Positions 42,684 through 50,740 of a DNA stretch of 64,000 nucleotides are shown here, in pieces. Each line of letters begins with the position of its first letter. Position 1 is the first letter of the stretch. Both the position numbers and the translations under genes were made by a program. This DNA comes from Crocinitomicaceae bacterium (GTDB lineage: Bacteria > Bacteroidota > Bacteroidia > Flavobacteriales_G > Salibacteraceae). The notes beneath the pieces are model-generated. The model had not been told where the DNA came from. It made no database searches and saw only the letters and a list, made by a program, of their open reading frames with translations. Where the stretch lies: contig PAVO01000005.1 in the NCBI GenBank assembly GCA_002713215.1, forward strand, positions 1 through 64,000. The letters run 5' to 3'.

Positions 42684-44048
42684 ATGAAAACTATACATGC
42701 TATCCTCCTGAGCCTGTTTCTTATTCCCGGAGCCATGGCCCAGGAAATTCAGGATTCTATTTTCATTCGTAAAATCTATGACGATGCTTTAACGCAAAGT
42801 CCGGCGTACGAAAACCTACGAAGTTTATGTAAGGATGTAGGAGCGAGAATTACAGGTTCTGCTGAGGCTGAAATGGCTATTTATTGGGGTAAAAAGTTAC
42901 TGGAGAGCTACGCTTTTGATACGGTATACTTACAAGAAATAAAGGTGCCTCACTGGGAAAGGGGAAATAAAGAATCTGCCTGGATTGTAGATGAAAGCGG
43001 TAATATAAGTAAGCTAGACATTATTGCGCTGGGCGGATCCATAGGTACCAATGGTGTTCTGGAAGGAGAAATAGTTGGTGTGCAGGGTTTGGATGAACTT
43101 AAGCAATTGGGTGAGGCAGCATTAAAGGACAAGGTTGTGTTCTTTAACCGGCCTTTCGATCAAAAAATGATCAATACCTTCAGGGCATATGGCACTTGTG
43201 TAGATCAACGTTGGGGTGGGGCAGAAGAAGCCTCCAAGTATGGTGCAAAGGCTGTTATTATTCGTTCTTTGGCCCAACAAGATGACGATCACCCACATAC
43301 CGGATCCATGGCTTATAAAATGGACCGACCAATTCCTGCTGCGGCCATGAGTACCAACAACGCAAACCTACTTACCGAATGGCTGGCTAAAGGGAAGGTG
43401 ATATTGAAAATGGAAATGGATTGTCGGTTTTTTGCGGATATGATTTCCTACAACGTGATTGCCGAATCAAGAGGAAAAGATGAAAAGGTCATCACCTTTG
43501 GTGGACATTTAGACAGTTGGGATGTTGGGGAAGGAGCACACGATGACGGTGCTGGGATTATCCATTCCATAGAAGCACTTCGAATCTTAAAAGAATTGGA
43601 CTATAAACCAAATCATAAATTGCGTTGCGTGCTATTTATGAACGAAGAGAACGGAAATTTTGGAGGAAAGGGTTATGCACAATGGTGCATCGATAACAAG
43701 GAGGAGCATATTTGTGCTTTGGAAAGCGATCGGGGTGGTTTTCTTCCATTGGGCTTCGACGTAGTGGGTTCTAACGACCAATTGAAATTGGTACAATCCT
43801 TTAAGCCTCTCCTTGCAGATTACCGCCTTTATAATTTCGAAAAAGGATATGGTGGGGTAGACATAGGCCCATTGAGGAAATTCTATCCTAACATGTTGCA
43901 ATTGGGTTTAAACCCTAGCTCGCAGCGCTATTTCGATTTTCACCATGCCGAAAGTGATGTATTTGAGAACGTAAACAAACGGGAGCTTGAATTGGGAGGT
44001 GCAGCCATGGCGACCATGGTATATCTTATGGATAAGTACTATAAATAG
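42684..44048 (+). CDS. M28-family carboxypeptidase Q-like zinc peptidase
   Basis: 454 residues from ATG 42684; an in-frame GTG nine codons upstream is unlikely. A signal peptide ends near GAMAQ. A PA-like insert comes before the catalytic core. Zinc ligands and base are all present: HLDSWD, GAHDDGAG, NEENGNFGG (catalytic and bridging Glu), ALESDRGG and HHAESD. This is the pattern of M28 plasma glutamate carboxypeptidase-like enzymes, which release C-terminal residues outside the cytoplasm. A TAAATTCG box lies at 42671-42678, only 5 bp before the start. Convergent with the aminotransferase gene. Confidence 0.85.
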   Translation: MKTIHAILLSLFLIPGAMAQEIQDSIFIRKIYDDALTQSPAYENLRSLCKDVGARITGSAEAEMAIYWGKKLLESYAFDTVYLQEIKVPHWERGNKESAWIVDESGNISKLDIIALGGSIGTNGVLEGEIVGVQGLDELKQLGEAALKDKVVFFNRPFDQKMINTFRAYGTCVDQRWGGAEEASKYGAKAVIIRSLAQQDDDHPHTGSMAYKMDRPIPAAAMSTNNANLLTEWLAKGKVILKMEMDCRFFADMISYNVIAESRGKDEKVITFGGHLDSWDVGEGAHDDGAGIIHSIEALRILKELDYKPNHKLRCVLFMNEENGNFGGKGYAQWCIDNKEEHICALESDRGGFLPLGFDVVGSNDQLKLVQSFKPLLADYRLYNFEKGYGGVDIGPLRKFYPNMLQLGLNPSSQRYFDFHHAESDVFENVNKRELELGGAAMATMVYLMDKYYK

Positions 44049-44066
44049 GTAGGGATTTTAACCCAA

Positions 44067-45308
44067 TCAAATACCCACATCCTGCTTGTATTCCTCGTAA
44101 ACCTCTTTAAAAAGTTGAACATCACTTTCAAAAGTTTCCGGAAGTAACGGGCCGAATGAAAACCGGAAGAATCTACTGTAAGGGGATACGTAATCCGGGT
44201 CTTTGGAGTGTGGCCTTCCCATGTCACAGTCCGAAGCGCATAGAATAGCTGCTCCTCTTTTAAAGAGACGGTTGTTAAGCTCTGTGTTGGTCATACCCTC
44301 GGGAAGCTCTAACCAATGATAGAAACCGCCTTTTCCAGTGTAGATTCCAAGCCCCATTTCTTCAAAGGCTTTTCCATATCGTTCCCGCTGCCAGGTGTAA
44401 TGTTCTTCAACTGCTTTTCTAGCTTGCTTTACTCGGTTTGGCTCCAGCAGCTTCACTGCATAATGCTGAGATGGATGACTAACGCCGCCCATTCCAAAAC
44501 TTGAATAGTTTGACAGGGTTTCAATGTTTTTCTTACTGGCAACCATCCAGCCGATACGTATACCAGGAGATTGAAGTCCTTTGGTGCAGGCACCGGCAAG
44601 AAATACATTGCTGTTGTCCAGGTCTTTAACATATTGAATACCACTTACCGATGGAGAATGAAACATCTCGTAGGCCTCGTCCAGTAGTATCCCGCATTTG
44701 GGCTGTTCAGCCATTTCAATCAGTTCTTTCAATTCATCTCCGGAGCGTGTTTGACCTGATGGATTTTGTGGATTTGAAATAACGGGCATAACACTCGTTT
44801 TGTGGTTAAGCCCGGCCCGATCAAAGTACTCTGAATTACTGGGATGGAAGTTGTTTTCTTTGGTGTAAGGCACGATTTGCGCATTGGTTTTGGTCTGATG
44901 TAATATGTCGAGGTATGCCGGCCATTCGATATTTCCGATCCTGACCTGAACGTGCTCTTTGAGGAATGCAAGAACTGTGTAGATGCCAGGTCTTCCACCG
45001 GCAAATACCATCACGTTCTCCGAGGCAATAGCAGAACCGTAATGGGAGTTGTAGTAGTTTGCGATGGCTTCCCTCAGTTTTGGGTGGCCCCAGGCTTTAG
45101 GATAGAATCGATCCTCCCAGTTAACTTCTATGCTTTCCGGTATTGAAGGACCGTTGAATTTTTCCAATGGAGTTGTGAGTGGAAAACCCTGTGACCAGGG
45201 ATGTGTACCTTCTTCTCCCATGAATCTGCCAAAGGAGTCTTCGAAGGCATATAAAGTCTCATAAATCCCCATTGGGGGGCAATTATCTGATAAGAATGAT
45301 TCAGCCAT
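44067..45308 (-). CDS. Class I/II PLP-dependent aminotransferase
   Basis: 413 residues. Motifs in order: NPQNPSGQ (substrate/PLP loop), ILLDEAYEMF (Asp pairing with the pyridine nitrogen), CTKGLQSPGIRIGW (Schiff-base Lys), and a C-terminal Arg in FRFSFGPLLP. It differs clearly from the hisC-like enzyme at the left of the window. It probably acts on an amino acid/keto acid pair; the substrate is not determinable. Convergent with the peptidase gene and 327 bp from the next minus-strand gene. Confidence 0.75.
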   Translation of the reverse strand: MAESFLSDNCPPMGIYETLYAFEDSFGRFMGEEGTHPWSQGFPLTTPLEKFNGPSIPESIEVNWEDRFYPKAWGHPKLREAIANYYNSHYGSAIASENVMVFAGGRPGIYTVLAFLKEHVQVRIGNIEWPAYLDILHQTKTNAQIVPYTKENNFHPSNSEYFDRAGLNHKTSVMPVISNPQNPSGQTRSGDELKELIEMAEQPKCGILLDEAYEMFHSPSVSGIQYVKDLDNSNVFLAGACTKGLQSPGIRIGWMVASKKNIETLSNYSSFGMGGVSHPSQHYAVKLLEPNRVKQARKAVEEHYTWQRERYGKAFEEMGLGIYTGKGGFYHWLELPEGMTNTELNNRLFKRGAAILCASDCDMGRPHSKDPDYVSPYSRFFRFSFGPLLPETFESDVQLFKEVYEEYKQDVGI

Positions 45309-45635
45309 GTTTTGAAAATTTTACGCAGTAATTAATCTTGTTTTGGTGGACGATAAAAGTATGTTTTTTCAATAGGAGAGAACCATTCAATTCTTAAAAT
45401 GACAGTTACATCAAATGTGGAGGGAGTTCTAGGATTTCTAATTAAAGGAAAAAAGAGAAAAAACTTTAAAACTAACTGAAATAGGTACGGTTTCTAATAG
45501 AAAGTGGCTAAAATGAAGAAGCTTCAAAGTGCATAAGGGGTAGAGTATGGCAATAATACTATTGCCAAAATGTGCTTACTTGGAGACCACCTCATAAAAG
45601 CATAGCTATTGGCCCACTTTTGAGTACAGCTGCAC
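45309..45635. other. Gene-free 327-bp interval with one short hairpin
   Basis: No ORF on either strand looks real. The only structure I see is GGCAATA (45549-45555) with TATTGCC (45560-45566) across a 4-nt loop, about 70 bp after the stop of the 45636 gene on the minus strand, possibly a weak stop signal. This interval marks the boundary between the mixed region and the minus-strand array. Confidence 0.5.
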
Positions 45636-46160
45636 TTAGTTCCTGGAAGTTTTGTCAATCAATAGCTGTACAATATGTTTGGCTTCGGCGTCGTCTAACC
45701 CCAATCCAAACGAGTATGTTTTAAAGCCATAGTCAAACTGTATTTTACCAGGGCCAAAGCCATATACAGCCCAGCGATTCCCTCCCATAAGTCCGGTATT
45801 GATTTTTTCAAAGCGGAATTCTTTTAGTTCAGACTTTTTTAATCGGGACTTGATTCCAATTCCAAATACTGATTTTTCGAGTAAAGCTGTACTACCACTA
45901 ATGATAAACCTTTCGATTCCGAAATATCCCCAAAGTAAAAATACCGTAATAAAACAACCTCCAATGGTCCAACCAATTAACCAAAAGGTTATAAAACCCG
46001 AAGACCCGCTATCGAACATTCCTAGTGCTCCGGTAAACCCAAAGAACCAACCACCCATCCATGCAGTTGCAAACAAAAGAAAGAACCAGTTTTTCTTCGA
46101 AGGTAATTGAATGCTTATTCCATTAATTGATTCTTTAATTTTTGCTTTTCCGTTATTCAT
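45636..46160 (-). CDS. Two-helix membrane protein with PH-like tail, unknown function
   Basis: 174 residues. Two hydrophobic helices (about 26-50 and 58-80; FLLFATAWMGGWFFGF and ITFWLIGWTIGGCFI) are followed by a basic beta-rich domain (FIISGSTALLEKSVFG, KKSELKEFRFEKIN). This is the same plan as the 39141 protein, though with no close sequence match. A minus-strand TAAATTTG box lies 40 bp upstream at 46201-46208. Function unknown. Confidence 0.5.
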   Translation of the reverse strand: MNNGKAKIKESINGISIQLPSKKNWFFLLFATAWMGGWFFGFTGALGMFDSGSSGFITFWLIGWTIGGCFITVFLLWGYFGIERFIISGSTALLEKSVFGIGIKSRLKKSELKEFRFEKINTGLMGGNRWAVYGFGPGKIQFDYGFKTYSFGLGLDDAEAKHIVQLLIDKTSRN

Positions 46161-46194
46161 AATTCGGGTTTATTTGTTTGATTTGTTCGAGGCA

Positions 46195-46245
46195 CAGTTT
46201 CAAATTTAGTCTAAACTGGCATTCATCATTGTTTCCGTTGTTCAG
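46195..46245 (-). repeat. Degenerate attC-like half element with promoter
   Basis: After the stop region of the 46242 gene, the minus strand reads GAACAACGGAAACAATGATG then GAATGCC and TAAATTTGAAAC (-7 box 46201-46208). The box lies about 30 bp from the AAC motif, as in stronger elements. No closing GTTA half is visible before the next start codon. Confidence 0.3.
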
Positions 46246-47153
46246 TTGTGGACTGTAGCACCCTGAAGAGTACTATAGCTATCCGGTTTTGCTTTATATA
46301 GTTTATTTATCCTGTATTTAAATTCCAACACTTTTAAATTCCACAACGTTAAAGTCTGTTTCGCAGTAACGCAATCATTCTCAGAACTAACTATTAGTTT
46401 GTCTTTAAACGATCCAATGTACTTGGTCCATATGTTCCCTTTTGAATCATTTAGTAAGAAGTAAAAACCACTATCGCCAAGTTTTCTTCCTGATGATACT
46501 AAGATGAGTTCACCTGTTTTCCCAACTTCAGGTTTTAATATAACCGTTGCGTTTCCGTTAGGCAAAGGGAAAATAGCTTTTACACAGGTTTGCCCATTGG
46601 GTATTGTACAAGTTTCATAGACTCCCGAATATACAACTTGATCAGAGTTTTTGAAAGTTCTTAGCCATATGGTTCGTCTAATTTCCCTCGTGTTTTCGTC
46701 CATTAAATGGATTATTTCACTTTCCAGAGCTCTTGAATCATTACTATATTTCATTGGTAGGTTTAGCTGCTCAATTCGATTACTGAACAGTACCTTCAGT
46801 AAACCACCAAACACCTTAAAAAATGGGTTCCACCTGACCCTTAGGTCAAATTCATAATTATTGGTGTTTTCGTAAAAATCAATTACATCTTCAGACAAGC
46901 TGCCAAGCTCTTTTTTAGGCAGGTTTAGTTGCTTTATTGACCGAATTAACCCTTTGTCACTTTTACTCTTGTCAATTTTTAAATGTTCGTCTTTCGCTAG
47001 TTGGTTTATAAATTTCAAACCAATTCCTTCAGTCTTTCCAAAAGGGCCTAATAACCATTTATTTTGATTGGGAAGAATCTTTTTTCCAAATAATATAACC
47101 CATTGTTGAGTTAACCAATCTTGAAAGTTTTGATTAAAAGGTGCGGTTGCCAT
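46242..47153 (-). CDS. Protein of unknown function
   Basis: 303 residues, no signal peptide or clear membrane helix. An N-terminal helical part (QNFQDWLTQQWVILFGKK, FINQLAKDEHLKID) is followed by a beta-rich second half (GVYETCTIPNGQTCVKAIFPLPNGNATVILKPE). It shows no motif I recognise. The CDS ends close to a degenerate attC-like half element, as genes in this array do. 128 bp separate it from the upstream gene. Confidence 0.5.
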   Translation of the reverse strand: MATAPFNQNFQDWLTQQWVILFGKKILPNQNKWLLGPFGKTEGIGLKFINQLAKDEHLKIDKSKSDKGLIRSIKQLNLPKKELGSLSEDVIDFYENTNNYEFDLRVRWNPFFKVFGGLLKVLFSNRIEQLNLPMKYSNDSRALESEIIHLMDENTREIRRTIWLRTFKNSDQVVYSGVYETCTIPNGQTCVKAIFPLPNGNATVILKPEVGKTGELILVSSGRKLGDSGFYFLLNDSKGNIWTKYIGSFKDKLIVSSENDCVTAKQTLTLWNLKVLEFKYRINKLYKAKPDSYSTLQGATVHN

Positions 47154-47281
47154 TTACTTTGGTTAATTCTTCATGAGGTTTGGGATAATGTTTTCCTTCC
47201 CTTTCCAGGATCCAAATTCAGAAATAGGCTTGAAGCGTAAGGTTGTGAATTCAAAATGAAAGCTTCTCCGTTCCCTTTCTT

Positions 47282-47872
47282 TCATGGCATCTGAATGTCT
47301 TTTTGGTTTGACATAGCACTATGACCGTGAACCATGTTGGTCATTTCTTTTTCCGTTTTCCAAATAGAAAACGTAGATACTATATTTGGAAATCTCAATG
47401 AGGCTAATGAAAACAAGGTTCCGGAGTGATCGCGAACCAATTTTTCAACGGGTCTTCCCCAACGTATGAATCTTGGAACTTCGAAAGGTTTCATTCTAGC
47501 TATAGTAACAGCAACAACGGGAGAGGAGGCATTTTCCAATTCTTCTTTCATTTTTGGAAGTTTGAATCCGCTTATTGCACCCCATCCTCTCATAAAAGCT
47601 AAACGAATGTGCCAACCTTTTGCTAAGGTTCTACCAAACTTATTTTTATCTAAGTAGTTTTCTAAAGCTTGTTCGTTCTCCCATTGTGCAAAAATTGCTA
47701 CTTGGCCCAATAAAAATCGAGAAGGAGATAGAACACGCGAACCCAATGTCATGCAGGTCATATATTCCGAATGAATCAGGCCTTTGGTATTCTTAGAAAT
47801 GGGATTTGAGAATAACTCCTTTATCGCAGATAAAAATGGTTTTTTTACAAGATGATAAGAAAATATACTCAT
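47282..47872 (-). CDS. Spheroidene monooxygenase (CrtA)-like protein
   Basis: 196 residues. The C-terminal pattern VVAVTIARMKPFEVPRF then SLASLRFPNIVSTFSIWKTEKEMTNMVHGHSAM matches the CrtA-like/heme-dependent family (LTRATIR ... FW ... G-GE-P ... TFSIW ... H). RLAFMRGWGAISGFKLPKM corresponds to the family's RGxWSGxxPF. True CrtA oxidises carotenoids; small relatives without carotenoid genes are common and of unknown role. No carotenoid genes are in the window. Promoter box TAAATTTG at 47895-47902. Confidence 0.6.
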   Translation of the reverse strand: MSIFSYHLVKKPFLSAIKELFSNPISKNTKGLIHSEYMTCMTLGSRVLSPSRFLLGQVAIFAQWENEQALENYLDKNKFGRTLAKGWHIRLAFMRGWGAISGFKLPKMKEELENASSPVVAVTIARMKPFEVPRFIRWGRPVEKLVRDHSGTLFSLASLRFPNIVSTFSIWKTEKEMTNMVHGHSAMSNQKDIQMP

Positions 47873-47889
47873 ACGTATTAAATTCCTAT

Positions 47890-48005
47890 CCTTTCAAATT
47901 TAATCCAATTCAACATTTGTTTTAAAGCCGCAATGCTATTGCAAGCGTGGTTAAAGCAAATTTAAACCAAACTAGCATGTGCCTTTTAGCAGCTATTACC
48001 AGCTG
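47890..48005 (-). repeat. Degenerate attC-like element with two promoter boxes
   Basis: Just 3' of the 48011 gene the minus strand reads GGTAATAGCTGCTAAAAGGC, echoing CTAACAGCAGCCAAAAGG of the element at 60.2 kb. A TAAATTTG box (47957-47964) lies about 32 bp from the first box, as in strong elements, and a second lies at 47895-47902. A GCAATAGCATTGC hairpin is inside. No GTTA closing box was found. Confidence 0.35.
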
Positions 48006-48010
48006 ATTGA

Positions 48011-48574
48011 TTATTGGTTTTCATTTGCCTTTTTTAAGGCTTTTACTATTGGACTTTTCCAATTGTTGTTTTCATTTTGTTGAATCCCCTCAATTTTTAA
48101 TATGATCTCGCCCAGGTTAATCTGATCATGAATTGGGCTTTCCAACTCATGAATAATTTCATTGTATGAAATATTTGGGTTGGTGGAAAGGACTATCAAA
48201 ACCATTTCAGGGTTTCTGATTAAGACTTTGAACAACAGTTCGTTTGACCATTCAGAATACTCGACATTATTTCGACAGCTTTCATGGAAAGTGGATAAAA
48301 AACTGTCTACCAGGTTAATGTTCAAACTATCCAATTGGCTTGAGGTTTTTAGGAGAATTCTTGAAGAGCACCAAAGCGTAGAACCGGCTAACTCTTGTGG
48401 CTCTTTATTCACTAAAATTGGTTTCTTATCGAACCGTTGTTCCTTATTTTCTCTGTCACTGTCAAGTGAACTAAACATCTTATATGGAAGGTAAAATAAG
48501 CCAACAACAGCAATAAGGGGAATAATCATAAGGTAGTAGGGGACTACTAGTTTATTTGCTTTACGGTTTTTCAT
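48011..48574 (-). CDS. Membrane-anchored protein of unknown function
   Basis: 187 residues. A basic start (KNRKANKLVVPYY) precedes one hydrophobic helix (about 14-30; YLMIIPLIAVVGLFYLP), so it is an inner-membrane protein with the C-terminus outside or a signal-anchored protein. The remainder is helical with two Cys (STLWCSS, ESCRNN). Only 22 bp follow the T9SS gene upstream, so the two are co-transcribed. Confidence 0.45.
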   Translation of the reverse strand: MKNRKANKLVVPYYLMIIPLIAVVGLFYLPYKMFSSLDSDRENKEQRFDKKPILVNKEPQELAGSTLWCSSRILLKTSSQLDSLNINLVDSFLSTFHESCRNNVEYSEWSNELLFKVLIRNPEMVLIVLSTNPNISYNEIIHELESPIHDQINLGEIILKIEGIQQNENNNWKSPIVKALKKANENQ

Positions 48575-48596
48575 GATACTTGCTGGTATTCTCCAG

Positions 48597-49937
48597 TCAT
48601 TGCTTAATAAGCTTTCCGGTTTTCAGTGTCCCTTTAGCATTCCTTAACTCATAAAAGTACATACCATTCCTCATTTGCCCTGTGTTTATCGTTGTGGAGT
48701 TAGAAAATGTTTGTTCCAAAATTTGCCTGGAGTTAAAATCGTAGAGAACAAGTGTTACGGGTTCGTTGTTTGAATAGGTAAGGGTGAATTGAGAGGAAAA
48801 TGGATTTGGAAAAATGGATTCTGTTTCCTCTGTATCCTGTCCTGATATACTTTGAATTAGCGGCGTGCAATCCACCTTTCCGAATTTGTAATATTGAGAA
48901 TTGGCAAAAAAATACCCATGAACATAAATACTGCCGTTATATTCAAATATTCTATGCATATTACGAGTAGTAACTCCTGTAAGAGTATCAAACCCCAATT
49001 GATTATCATATAGGGCAAGTCCGTTGGGAATAGCAAACGTATTGTTTACAATTACAAAGAGACCACAGGAACTAGCCAATAAATACTGAAGTTCATTTGT
49101 ACGACTTCTTAGTGTATCCCAGGAAATTCCATCAAAATAAGAAATCACACCATGGTTAGAAGGGTTAATATGAGAGACAAATATTTTTCCATTTTGCTTT
49201 GCCAGGCCTGTTTTAACTCCCCATGTCGCAGAATTGGGCAAACCATTTCCCAACGCCTTCCATTTGCCATTTTTATAGTGGGCAACTTGATTTATTACCA
49301 GCTGGTCGATTTGTTTGAAATCCCCGGCTATATACAATGCAGTACTATCCTCAACCGTAATACTGTGAATCCTGTGGTATTGGTTAGTACCTCCGTTACC
49401 ATAAACCGAATTATCGAAAGCCGACCAAGTGGAATTGTTTCTGACAATCAGCGGGGTATATAGTCCTCCAACTTCAAAAGTGCCTCCCATTAAAAATTTA
49501 TTGCCCCATACCACCATATCAAATACTTCGTGACTCATAACTGTTCCCGGAAAAATGTCGTTTGATTTAGTAATTGTCTTGTTGCTTAAGGAATACTTAA
49601 TTAATGCCTTCGACAAAATATTTCCATTTATCGTATCAAACCCGCCACCTATGTATATTTCGTTGTTGTAATAAGCTATGCAATAAGACGTGCCGTATGG
49701 ATTAATCCGAAAAGAATCAATTGGGTAAAAGTTAATCCCATCAAAGCGATAAAGAAAAACGGTGTCGTTAGGGTAGCCTTTTTCAAATAAAAGATAGTGG
49801 TCTTTTCCTCCATCACATTCAGCTCGCAGAAATGGATAACTAGGCGAAGATATTGGCGTAAAGGATTGCGCTTGTAGCTGCTGGCTTGCAACTATTAAAC
49901 TTACAGTAACTGTCAGACGGAGCAAAAGTGTTTTCAT
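48597..49937 (-). CDS. Secreted beta-propeller-like protein with T9SS sorting domain
   Basis: 446 residues with a signal peptide ending near QLQAQ. The body has repeated Gly-rich blade-like units (IYIGGGFDTINGN, FLMGGTFEVGG, LYIAGDFKQID), similar to delta-60/Kelch-type repeats. The C-terminus is a T9SS type A domain (SIFPNPFSSQFTLTYSN ... NGMYFYELRN ... GKLIKQ). Surface or released protein, perhaps adhesive; no enzymatic motif. Downstream neighbour 22 bp away. Confidence 0.7.
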   Translation of the reverse strand: MKTLLLRLTVTVSLIVASQQLQAQSFTPISSPSYPFLRAECDGGKDHYLLFEKGYPNDTVFLYRFDGINFYPIDSFRINPYGTSYCIAYYNNEIYIGGGFDTINGNILSKALIKYSLSNKTITKSNDIFPGTVMSHEVFDMVVWGNKFLMGGTFEVGGLYTPLIVRNNSTWSAFDNSVYGNGGTNQYHRIHSITVEDSTALYIAGDFKQIDQLVINQVAHYKNGKWKALGNGLPNSATWGVKTGLAKQNGKIFVSHINPSNHGVISYFDGISWDTLRSRTNELQYLLASSCGLFVIVNNTFAIPNGLALYDNQLGFDTLTGVTTRNMHRIFEYNGSIYVHGYFFANSQYYKFGKVDCTPLIQSISGQDTEETESIFPNPFSSQFTLTYSNNEPVTLVLYDFNSRQILEQTFSNSTTINTGQMRNGMYFYELRNAKGTLKTGKLIKQ

Positions 49938-49987
49938 GGTATCAAGTTTACTTTTTATCGCTAGTGTCGCGGTGATTTAACTTGCCG

Positions 49988-50134
49988 ATAACGTTCATAA
50001 ATAAGAAACGTACATGTTGGGGTATAAGGTTGGCATTGGAGTAGTGGTTGTCTTCAAGGTTTCAGTCTTCCAAATTTACATCGGCCGTCCTATGTTGCCT
50101 ATTGGTAGCTTTGCACTTTTTCTTCTGTTACCAG
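49988..50134 (-). repeat. Degenerate attC-like element between lipoprotein and T9SS genes
   Basis: On the minus strand it begins GGTAACAGAAGAAAAAG 3' of the lipoprotein stop, has TAAATTTG at 50071-50078, and ends GAACGTTATCGGC before the next gene. So both boxes (TAAC and GTTA) are present, but arm pairing is poor and the next start is 50 bp away. Probably an eroded copy. Confidence 0.35.
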
Positions 50135-50137
50135 TTT

Positions 50138-50626
50138 TTACCTTTTGAATAACCAATCAACTTTGTCATTTCCGTTTAAAGGTCTCCCAGTACAGGTACT
50201 ATCAATGCAAAAAGCTGCCTTCCATCCGGATTTAAGCTCAACATAATGCCCCCAACCTGGCATAGTCCTTATTTTATCAAATTTTGATACATCTATTTCC
50301 TTCAATTTCATTCCTGCTTGAATCTTTTCAGGGGTAACAAAATCATGGCAACTCGTTGATATGTATTTAACACCTCCATAAGAACTCCAGGCAATTTCAA
50401 ATGTACAGCCCTCGTACATAAAAGCGCTAGCGGGCCAAGTTTGGCTACTTGTCACCAGGAGTTCGTAGTTACTACTTAATCCAATTGAATCATGTATTGG
50501 TATTGGGTCGCCAATCTCCGGTATTTTTCCTAAAACAAAAAGGTTGTTATTCTGAACAGAATCAGTATTGAGTGTTTCAGTGCATCCAAAAGTTAAAAGT
50601 AAAATTAACGGAACAAAGTGTTTCAT
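50138..50626 (-). CDS. Small lipoprotein of unknown function
   Basis: 162 residues with lipobox TFGC (Cys15). The mature part has four further Cys (EGCTFE, TSCHDF, AFCIDSTCTG), suggesting two disulfides, and IGLSSNYELLVTSSQTWPAS. It ends near an eroded attC-like box. No family recognised. Confidence 0.5.
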   Translation of the reverse strand: MKHFVPLILLLTFGCTETLNTDSVQNNNLFVLGKIPEIGDPIPIHDSIGLSSNYELLVTSSQTWPASAFMYEGCTFEIAWSSYGGVKYISTSCHDFVTPEKIQAGMKLKEIDVSKFDKIRTMPGWGHYVELKSGWKAAFCIDSTCTGRPLNGNDKVDWLFKR

Positions 50627-50740
50627 TATACTTTGTCAGGTGTAGTTGTTTTAAACTTTAGATTCATATTTCTTATTCCATTTGTCTTATTTCTTAAACC
50701 ATTGTCAGTCCCTATATTTTATATGCTTTGTTGTGGTACG

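Noticed and set aside
47282-47872. Carotenoid biosynthesis cluster
   Set aside because: Only the CrtA-like protein is present, with no crtB, crtI or crtY nearby.
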